Below are positions 57,534-64,000 of a stretch of 64,000 nt of DNA, in pieces. The DNA comes from Pseudomonadota bacterium (GTDB taxonomy: Bacteria > Desulfobacterota > Desulfarculia > Desulfarculales > Desulfarculaceae). Both the position numbers and the translations under genes were made by a program. A model generated the notes under the pieces. The model had not been told where the DNA came from. It saw nothing but the letters and a program-made list of their open reading frames with translations, and did not search any database. Every line of letters starts with the position of its first letter. Within the stretch, counting starts at the first letter, position 1. The DNA lies in contig JAHIQI010000044.1 in assembly GCA_018902755.1 (NCBI GenBank), positions 29,952-93,951 of the forward strand, given 5' to 3'.

Positions 57534-59662
57534 TCCTCCCGCAGAGCGAACAAGGGGCCGGGACCGTCGTCCGGCTCGGGCGCGGCCGGGGCCGTGGCCG
57601 CCATGCCGCCGGCCTGGGCCACTCGGCGGCGGAACTCATTGAGGCCGATCATCTCCACCCCCAGCTCACGGGCCTTGTCCGCCTTGGAGCCGGGATCGGC
57701 CCCGGCAACCACCATGCTGGTCTTTTTGCTTACGCTGGAGCTTACCTTGCCGCCCAGGGAGCGCACCATCTCGGCGGCGTCCTCCCGGCTGAGCCCCTCC
57801 AGGGCCCCGGTGAACACCACGCTCTTGCCCTCCCAGGGCAGGTTCTTTTTGCGGCCCGCGCCCTGAACCTCGGCGGGGCTCACCTCGGCGGCCAGGGCGT
57901 CGGCCATGTGGCGGCTTTGCTCCCGCCCGAAAAACTTCATGATGGCTGCCGCCACTTCTCGCCCCACCCCGGACACCGCCACCAACTCATCCTCGGTGGC
58001 CTGGGTGACCTTCTGGTAGGAGCCCAGGTCGTTGGCAAGGTCGCGGGCCGTGGCCTCGCCCACGTTGGGGATGCCCAGGGCGCAGAGCAAACGGGCCAGG
58101 GGAGCCCCCCGGGTGGCCTCGATGGACTTTAGCAGGTTGTCGGTGGACAGCTCGCCCCATCCTTCCAGGCCTTCGAGATCCTCGCGGTGCCCGGACAGTC
58201 GGTAAAGGGAAAGCAGGTCGGTCAGCAAACCTTGGTCCATGAGCTGCACCACCCGCTTTTCGCCCAGGCCCTCTATGTCCATGGCCCCCCGGCTGGAGTA
58301 GTGCTGCAAAGCCCCTTTGATCTGGGCCGGACAGGCGATGTGGTTGGGGCATATGTGATTGGCCCCCACCTCGCGCTCGGTGCCCTTTTTGGTGTGGCGG
58401 ACCACCTTCTGGGCCTGCTCCACGGGTGTGCCGCATACGGGGCAATTGGCGGGCGGCACCAAGAGGTCTCCCCTGGGCTCCCCCTTTTTCACCACCTCAA
58501 CCACCTTGGGGATCACGTCCCCGGCGCGCACGATGCGCACCGTGTCGCCGATTCGCACGTCCAGGTTTTTGACGATCTCGAAGTTGTGCAGGGTGGCCCG
58601 GCTCACCGTGACCCCGCCCACGTCCACGGGCATCATCAGGGCCACCGGGGTGAGCTTGCCGGTGCGGCCCACCTGCACCACCACGTCGCGCACCTGGGTC
58701 TGTTCCTGGCGGGGCGGGAACTTCCAGGCCACGGCCCAGCGGGGAGTGCGCGAGCGGGCCCCCATCTCCCGGCGCAGGGGCAGGTCGTTTACCTTGATCA
58801 CCACCCCGTCGATCTCGAAGATCAGCTCGTCGCGGCGCTGGTCGTAGGCGGCGTGGAATTCTTTGATGAAATCCTCGCCCCGGCCCAGCTTCTGGTCGTC
58901 GGGATAGGCGGGAAAGCCCCAATCCACCAGTCGCCCCATGGCCTCCCGGTCACTGGCCATGCCCAACTCGTCGGCGTTGCTCAGCTCGAAGGGAAAGAAG
59001 CGCAGGGGCCGGGTGGCGGTGACCGTGGGGTCCATCTGGCGCAGGCTGCCCGCCGCCGCGTTGCGCGGGTTGGCGAAGCCCTCTCCGCCGCGCTCCACCA
59101 GACCCCGGTTGAGCTCCAGAAAGCCCTCCCGGTCCATGTAGACCTCGCCGCGCACCACCACCCGCTCCGGCGCGCCGGGCAGGTGGGCGGGGATGTCGGC
59201 CAGGGTGCGCAGGTTGGGGGTGATGTCCTCGCCCACCGCGCCGTCGCCCCTGGTGGAGCCTATGCTGAAAAGCCCCTGGCGGTAGACCAGCTCCACGGAA
59301 AGGCCGTCGATCTTGGGTTGGGCCAAAAGCTCCGCGTCCTTGCGCCCGGCCTGCTCCAGGCGCTTGAACAGGTCGGCCACCACCTCGAACTCAACCTTGG
59401 ACTCCAGGCTGAGCATGGGTTGGTAGTGCTCCACCGCCGCGAAGCTGCTCCTCGGCGGCGCGCCCACGGTCTTGGTGGGGGAGTCGGGCAGGGCCAGCTC
59501 GGGGAAGTCCCGCTCCAACTCCTGCAACTCGGCCAGCATGCGGTCGTACTCCGCGTCGGCCACCGCGCTTTGGTTCTCGATGTAATAGAGGCGGTTGAGG
59601 CGGCGCAGCTCGGCCGAGAGTTCGGCTATGCGCCCGGAGGCCTGTTGGGTGGTCATGGTCAT
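57530..59662 (-). CDS. ligA: NAD-dependent DNA ligase LigA
   Basis: A 710-aa ligase. Domain Ia ('LYYIENQSAVADAEYDRML') and the adenylated lysine K117 in 'QPKIDGLSVELVY' come first, then the OB fold. The zinc finger is 'CPVCGTPVEQ...CPNHIACPAQ' (about 405-435), followed by the HhH domain and a C-terminal BRCT domain (about 605-685). The C-terminus has ~25 extra Ala/Pro-rich residues. It seals nicks in replication and repair and is essential in most bacteria. Confidence 0.97.
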   Translation of the reverse strand: MTMTTQQASGRIAELSAELRRLNRLYYIENQSAVADAEYDRMLAELQELERDFPELALPDSPTKTVGAPPRSSFAAVEHYQPMLSLESKVEFEVVADLFKRLEQAGRKDAELLAQPKIDGLSVELVYRQGLFSIGSTRGDGAVGEDITPNLRTLADIPAHLPGAPERVVVRGEVYMDREGFLELNRGLVERGGEGFANPRNAAAGSLRQMDPTVTATRPLRFFPFELSNADELGMASDREAMGRLVDWGFPAYPDDQKLGRGEDFIKEFHAAYDQRRDELIFEIDGVVIKVNDLPLRREMGARSRTPRWAVAWKFPPRQEQTQVRDVVVQVGRTGKLTPVALMMPVDVGGVTVSRATLHNFEIVKNLDVRIGDTVRIVRAGDVIPKVVEVVKKGEPRGDLLVPPANCPVCGTPVEQAQKVVRHTKKGTEREVGANHICPNHIACPAQIKGALQHYSSRGAMDIEGLGEKRVVQLMDQGLLTDLLSLYRLSGHREDLEGLEGWGELSTDNLLKSIEATRGAPLARLLCALGIPNVGEATARDLANDLGSYQKVTQATEDELVAVSGVGREVAAAIMKFFGREQSRHMADALAAEVSPAEVQGAGRKKNLPWEGKSVVFTGALEGLSREDAAEMVRSLGGKVSSSVSKKTSMVVAGADPGSKADKARELGVEMIGLNEFRRRVAQAGGMAATAPAAPEPDDGPGPLFALREE

Positions 59663-59741
59663 GGTCCAGATTTATCCCGAGAAGGGCCTGTCTGGCAAGT
59701 GCCTGGCAGCATGCCCATTGAATCAGGTGGTTGCCCCCGGA

Positions 59742-61517
59742 CTAAGCCGTGGTGGCCTCGCGCACCCGGTTCTTGCCTTCCTGCTTAGCCTGGTACATGG
59801 CCTGGTCGGCCCGCTCCAGCAGGCGCGCCGGGCTCTCCTCGCCCTGGTGCTGGGCGGCCCCCACGCTGAGAGTGGCCCGGACCACCGGCCCTTGGCTGAG
59901 CTGGAAGTTGTGCTCGTAGAGCCCGGCCCGGATGCGCTCGGCGGCCCAGCGGGCCTGCTCCAGCTTGGTCTCAGGCATTATCACCACGAACTCGTCGCCG
60001 CCGGTGCGGGTGGCGAAGTCGCTGATGCGCAACCTCTGGCGCATCACCTGGGCCACGGCGATAAGCACCAGGTCCCCGGCGGCGTGGCCGTAGGTGTCGT
60101 TGAACTCCTTGAGGTGGTCCACGTCCAACACCAGCACCGACAGGGGCTGGGCGGAGCGCATGGCATGGTCCACCTCGCTCTGCAGGCGGCTGTCCAAAAA
60201 GCGCTTGTTGTATAGCTGGGTCAGCTCGTCGGTGAGGCTCATTTCCCGGAAGCGCCGCTCGCTCTGCTGGGCCTCCTCCCGCTGGCGGCGCAGGCTGCGC
60301 ACCCGGTCGGCCAGGGCCAGGGATAAGAGCACCGACTCGATGGCCGTGGCCAAGGGCAGGGTGGTGGTGGAGGAGATGGCCTGGGGCAGCAGGCCCAGCC
60401 CCTTGAGGGCCAGGGTGAACAAGGCCACGGCCATCACCGACCATGCCAAGAGGAAGTAGCGGGCCGAGGATTGCCCCTTGCGCCAGGCCAACACGCCGAT
60501 GCAGATGGCCAGCACCGGCCCAAGCAGGCCCAGCACGTGGGCGGTAATGCTGGCCAGGGCGTAGCTGCCTGCCAGCCCCAGGCCGACCTCCAGCAAACCC
60601 AGGCCTGCGAAGGCCTTGAGCACCTTGTCGGCTTTGGGGGTCAGCAGGCGGGTGCGCAGAAAAGATCGAGTGAACAGCGCGGCCAGGAAGCTCACCAGGC
60701 CCGCCGCGATCCAGGGGACCCTCTGGTTCATGTCCGGGGCCAGCTTGAACCAGACGTCCCATTGCCCGTAAAGGGATATCTCAAAAAAGAGAATGCCCAG
60801 GACGTAGACCACGTAATAGAAGTAGGCCGGGTCCCGCAGGGTGGTGTAGAAGAACAGGTTGGTGAGCAGCATGGCCACCAACACCCCGAAAATTATTCCG
60901 AAAAAGTAGCTGTCCGTGCTCAGGCGGCTGTTCAGGCCGCTCTCGGACCAGACATAGGGCCGCACCACCAGGGCCCCGCTGTTGGCCAGGCGAAGGTAGG
61001 AGTACTCCTGGGGCGGCATGTTCGGCGGCAGGGGCAGGACAAAGGTGCGGAAGGCCACCGGGCGGCTGCTCACCGGGCGGCCGCTGCCCGTAAAATATTC
61101 GCGGTAGTTCGGCTCGCCGCCCGGCCTGGACGGGGCCTGGGCCAGGTAGGCGTCGATGTGTTGAATCTGGGAAGAGTCCAGTTCAAGGTAGTAGGGCGGA
61201 ACGCCGCTGATTTCGTTGAGCCTGAAGCGCAGCCATACCGGGTTTTGGTTGATGCCCAGCCGCAGGGTGGGGGTTTCCTGGGCTGTATGAAAGCGGGTTG
61301 ACCAGGGAGGGTTGCGCACCTGATCCAAGGTGAGACCCCCGGCGGGGGCCCGCAGCAACTCCACGCTGGGGGCCAGCAGGTAACAGTCCGCCCCTTCCAG
61401 CACCATGGGGGGGGCGGCCACGGCGGGCGGGGCGTTGATGACCTGGACCGCGGCCAAGCCCAAAGCCCAAAGCAAGTGCATCGCCAGTTTTCCCGCCGAT
61501 TTGCGCTTCATGGCCAT
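59742..61517 (-). CDS. 7TMR-DISM diguanylate cyclase (GGDEF) membrane sensor
   Basis: A 591-aa signalling enzyme. Residues 30-185 form a periplasmic 7TMR-DISM extracellular 2-type beta domain, about 200-395 seven transmembrane helices, and about 425-585 a GGDEF domain with intact 'TRTGGDEFVVIMPE'. The inhibitory I-site RxxD is present five residues before it (RISD), so the cyclase should be product-inhibited. It makes c-di-GMP in response to an unknown ligand. There is no EAL domain. Confidence 0.94.
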   Translation of the reverse strand: MAMKRKSAGKLAMHLLWALGLAAVQVINAPPAVAAPPMVLEGADCYLLAPSVELLRAPAGGLTLDQVRNPPWSTRFHTAQETPTLRLGINQNPVWLRFRLNEISGVPPYYLELDSSQIQHIDAYLAQAPSRPGGEPNYREYFTGSGRPVSSRPVAFRTFVLPLPPNMPPQEYSYLRLANSGALVVRPYVWSESGLNSRLSTDSYFFGIIFGVLVAMLLTNLFFYTTLRDPAYFYYVVYVLGILFFEISLYGQWDVWFKLAPDMNQRVPWIAAGLVSFLAALFTRSFLRTRLLTPKADKVLKAFAGLGLLEVGLGLAGSYALASITAHVLGLLGPVLAICIGVLAWRKGQSSARYFLLAWSVMAVALFTLALKGLGLLPQAISSTTTLPLATAIESVLLSLALADRVRSLRRQREEAQQSERRFREMSLTDELTQLYNKRFLDSRLQSEVDHAMRSAQPLSVLVLDVDHLKEFNDTYGHAAGDLVLIAVAQVMRQRLRISDFATRTGGDEFVVIMPETKLEQARWAAERIRAGLYEHNFQLSQGPVVRATLSVGAAQHQGEESPARLLERADQAMYQAKQEGKNRVREATTA

Positions 61518-61580
61518 AGCCGTCCCATGGTTGCCTACCCCGAAACTGGGATATTCTCTGGGTCCAATTATTGCCTGATC

Positions 61581-62639
61581 TCAGGCGGCTGGCAAGGAAT
61601 CGGTTTCCCCGGCCCAATTCCGCGCCGCGGCCAGGAGGCCGAAACAGCCGCTCAGCATCACGTCGCCGTGGGGCACGGCGGTCTTCCAGCCCAACCCATG
61701 GGCCATGCGGCGCTGGGGGCCGGTGATCACCGGCGGGTGGGGCAGGCCCTTGGGCGCCTGGGGCAGGCGGGCCACCCCGTGGCCGTGCCCGGCGAACACC
61801 TCGTCCTCGTCCAGGACGCCTTGGATGAAATCCTCCACTTGGCGGTGCAGGCTCAGGGTGTCCAGGCATCGGGTGTGGTGCTCGTAGATGCCCAGCACCT
61901 TGTCGCCGCGCACCAAAAAGGCCACGGTGTGCATGTTGCCCAGGTTGACGATGCAAACGCCCTCGCCCTGGGCCATGGCCGCCACCTCCGGGTCTTCCAG
62001 GGTCCCCCAGGCGGCCGCGGCGGCGGTGTCCATGAGCAGGCAGCCGGGGGCCTGCTTGGTAAGGGCGGCCAGGCGGGTCATGTCCGGGGGAGCCTGGTCG
62101 AAGATCAGGCGGCCCAGATCCCCTCCGGCTTGTAAAAAGGCCCGCCACTGGTCGAAGCGGAACTTGCGGTTGGAGTAGCCGGGGCTGTAGCCGTGGTCGC
62201 ACACCGCCAGGGCCAGTTGGGAGGGCAGCTCCACCTCGAAGCGCCCGCAGGCCTCGCGCAGCTCCTCCAGGTTCAGGTCGCCCATGGGCACGGCCAGGGC
62301 CTCCTCGGGCGGTTGGTCACAGATGGCCACCCCCATGGCCTCGACCCTGGCCGGGTCGTCGGCAAAGGTGGCCGCCGCCGCCGGGGTGGCGTAAACCTTG
62401 AGCCCGGCGGCCAAGTGGGCGTCCACCGCGCGGTGCACCGCGCCGCCGCCCATGAGCCAGCCGTGCAAAAACACCTGGCGGCCCTGATCCGTGGCCCGGC
62501 GGATGCGCGCGGCGGCCACCTGGGTGGGGGCGGGCAAGACCAGCTTGACCGCGTTTTCCAGGTTTTGGCTGGCGCGCCACAGCAGGACGTCCTGGGTGCC
62601 GCCGCCGATGTCAATGGCTAAGAGTTGGTTTATAGACAT
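61581..62639 (-). CDS. DUF1786 (ASKHA-like) protein
   Basis: A 352-aa protein of the DUF1786 family. Its N-terminus 'LLAIDIGGGTQDVLLW' is the phosphate-1 loop of the actin/Hsp70/sugar-kinase superfamily and 'VCIVNLGNMHTVAFLV' matches a second phosphate loop. A 'FAGHGHGVARLP' His-rich loop could bind metal. Members occur in anaerobes, sometimes annotated near pyruvate formate-lyase activating genes, but the function is not established. It is monocistronic and divergent from ffh. Confidence 0.8.
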   Translation of the reverse strand: MSINQLLAIDIGGGTQDVLLWRASQNLENAVKLVLPAPTQVAAARIRRATDQGRQVFLHGWLMGGGAVHRAVDAHLAAGLKVYATPAAAATFADDPARVEAMGVAICDQPPEEALAVPMGDLNLEELREACGRFEVELPSQLALAVCDHGYSPGYSNRKFRFDQWRAFLQAGGDLGRLIFDQAPPDMTRLAALTKQAPGCLLMDTAAAAAWGTLEDPEVAAMAQGEGVCIVNLGNMHTVAFLVRGDKVLGIYEHHTRCLDTLSLHRQVEDFIQGVLDEDEVFAGHGHGVARLPQAPKGLPHPPVITGPQRRMAHGLGWKTAVPHGDVMLSGCFGLLAAARNWAGETDSLPAA

Positions 62640-62773
62640 GGATTCTTTATACCCGGCTCCGCTGTTTCAGGCTAGCCCCCAGCGCCTTCCGCATACGGTG
62701 ATTGAACCCGACCACCTTGGGGTGGTATTATCCGTTGAGGGTACTAAGAGCCTAAAAAACCTTGGTACTTTGG

Positions 62774-62802
62774 TTGACGGATACCGGCCGGTACCCTATA
62801 AT
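62774..62802 (+). promoter_or_regulatory. Near-consensus sigma-70 promoter of ffh
   Basis: TTGACG (62774-62779), a 17-bp spacer and a perfect TATAAT (62797-62802). The predicted start near 62,809 leaves a leader of about 85 nt before the ffh ATG. Confidence 0.85.
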
Positions 62803-62893
62803 CGCTACTTTGCCCGCCTTGGCCGCAAGGGGGGCGGGATTGGTGCGGACAGCGACCGGCATAAGACGTTTGTAGAGGCAGCGAACTCCAGTC

Positions 62894-64000
62894 ATGTTTG
62901 ACAACCTCAGCGATCGGCTGGCCCTGACTTTCAAGAGGCTCAAGGGCCACGGCAAGCTCTCGGAGAGCAACATCTCCGAGGCCCTGAGAGAGGTGCGCCT
63001 GGCCCTGTTGGAAGCCGACGTCAACTACAAGGTCGCCAAGGAGTTCATCGCCAAGATCAAGGACCGCGCCGTGGGCCAGGAGGTGATGAAGAGCCTCACC
63101 CCGGCCCAGCAGGTCATCAAGATCGTGCGAGACGAGCTGTGCGCCCTCATGGGCGGCGAGGCCGAACCACTGAACCTGGGCGGCAAGGCCCCCCACGTGT
63201 TCATGATGGTGGGCCTGCAGGGCTCGGGCAAGACCACCACCAGCGGCAAGCTGGCCCTTATGCTCAAAAAGCAGGGCCGCAACCCCTATCTGGTGCCTGC
63301 GGACACCCAGCGCCCGGCGGCCATCGAGCAGCTCAAGAAGCTGGGGGCCCAGATCCAGGTGCCGGTGTTCGACAGCAACCCGGCCCAGGACCCGGTGGAC
63401 ATATGCGTGCAGTCGCTTTCCGGGGCCTCCCGGGCCGGCTGCGACGTCATCATTTTGGACACCGCGGGCCGCCTGCACGTGGACCACGAGCTCATGGCCC
63501 AGCTGGAGCGCATCCAGAGCCGCCTGCGCCCCCAAGAGGTGCTCCTGGTGGCCGACGCCATGACCGGCCAGGACGCGGTGAACGTGTCCCAGGCCTTTCA
63601 CGAGCAGTTGGGGCTCACCGGGGTGGTGCTCACCAAGGTGGAGGGCGACGCCCGCGGCGGGGCGGCCCTGTCCATCCGCGCGGTCAGCCAGGTGCCCATC
63701 AAGCTGGTGGGCGTGGGCGAAAAGTTGGACGCCATCGAGGCCTTCCACCCGGACCGCCTGGCCGGGCGCATCCTGGGCATGGGAGACATGCTCACCCTGG
63801 TGGAAAAGGCGGGCGAGGCCTTTGAGGCCGAGAAGGCCGAGGCCTTGGCCAAGAAGATGGCCACCGACAACTTCACCCTGGACGATTTCAAGGACCAGCT
63901 TCAGCAGCTGAAGAAGATGGGCTCGCTGGACGGCCTGCTTTCCATGCTGCCCGGAGCGGGCAAGCTGAAGGGGATGAAGAACCTTCAGCCCGACGAAAAA
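62894..64000 (+). CDS. ffh: Signal recognition particle protein Ffh, 3' partial
   Basis: At least 369 residues of SRP54/Ffh. The N domain (1-85), the GTPase G domain with G1 'GLQGSGKTTTSGKLA', G3 'DTAGRLHVD' and G4 'TKVEGDARGGAALS' are complete. The frame is open at the window end, inside the M domain that binds SRP RNA and signal sequences. The G4 region reads TKVEGD where most homologues have TKLDGD, a conservative change. It targets membrane proteins co-translationally with FtsY. Confidence 0.97.
   Translation, partial: MFDNLSDRLALTFKRLKGHGKLSESNISEALREVRLALLEADVNYKVAKEFIAKIKDRAVGQEVMKSLTPAQQVIKIVRDELCALMGGEAEPLNLGGKAPHVFMMVGLQGSGKTTTSGKLALMLKKQGRNPYLVPADTQRPAAIEQLKKLGAQIQVPVFDSNPAQDPVDICVQSLSGASRAGCDVIILDTAGRLHVDHELMAQLERIQSRLRPQEVLLVADAMTGQDAVNVSQAFHEQLGLTGVVLTKVEGDARGGAALSIRAVSQVPIKLVGVGEKLDAIEAFHPDRLAGRILGMGDMLTLVEKAGEAFEAEKAEALAKKMATDNFTLDDFKDQLQQLKKMGSLDGLLSMLPGAGKLKGMKNLQPDEK

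Overview
The window is GC-rich, gene-dense bacterial chromosome. Its content points to an anaerobic Desulfobacterota (deltaproteobacterial) organism, perhaps related to the Desulfarculales: an operon of HdrA/HdrD-type flavin and Fe-S proteins with TusA and DsrE sulfur carriers, sigma-54 enhancer-binding regulators, a nickel/cobalt ECF uptake cassette, a molybdenum-hydroxylase island with a selenium-associated YqeB homologue, and Gram-negative envelope genes including a Kdo8N module. The taxonomic placement is inference from gene content and base composition only.

Layout. 1-2,040: end of a branched-chain-type ABC permease and an iron-containing alcohol dehydrogenase, closed by a strong terminator. 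2,106-8,648: a LarA-like (DUF2088) gene diverges from a nikKMLQO-type metal uptake operon that has a promoter, a structured leader and a terminator-like hairpin; an LbtU-type porin follows. 8,762-11,043: a small lipoprotein, an intergenic palindromic repeat, and a scar where two divergent genes (a CPBP membrane protease and a ThDP enzyme) have both lost their 5' halves. 11,207-19,583: a PAS/sigma-54 activator diverges from a nine-gene TusA/Hdr/DsrE operon preceded by a consensus -24/-12 promoter and a candidate activator site; this is the most interesting system here. 19,937-35,674: a catabolic island with a hydroxyisobutyrate-type dehydrogenase, a LacI regulator with four phased operators, a three-subunit molybdenum hydroxylase, a complete Liv-type ABC transporter, a TIM-barrel isomerase, a 2-hydroxyacid dehydrogenase, YqeB and a methylmalonate-semialdehyde-type dehydrogenase. 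35,700-36,293: a tRNA-Gly 3' fragment (attachment-site scar) and an intact tRNA-Val. 36,294-44,249 (minus strand): rluB, scpB, scpA, an M50 protease, a DHH-CBS-nucleotidyltransferase, a Xer recombinase and an M24 peptidase. 44,399-48,941: a second sigma-54 activator with a winged-helix C-terminus, proC, a stand-alone AICAR transformylase and an MscS channel. 48,951-56,007: phosphofructokinase diverging from kdnB-kdnA-kdsB, a membrane protein and recN. 56,004-62,639 (minus strand): a lipoprotein, acyP, ligA, a GGDEF protein and DUF1786. 62,894-end: ffh, running off the window behind a near-consensus promoter.

How the parts work together. The TusA/DsrE/Hdr operon looks like a soluble sulfur-carrier and electron-transfer module under sigma-54 control. 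The molybdenum-hydroxylase island looks like a self-contained import, hydroxylation and oxidation pathway whose substrate cannot be named from sequence. The Kdo8N genes indicate amino-modified lipopolysaccharide core sugar. The rest is mostly housekeeping. Most genes lie in tight operons with overlapping stop and start codons, so the few long non-coding stretches stand out and carry most of the regulatory and mobile-element signal.
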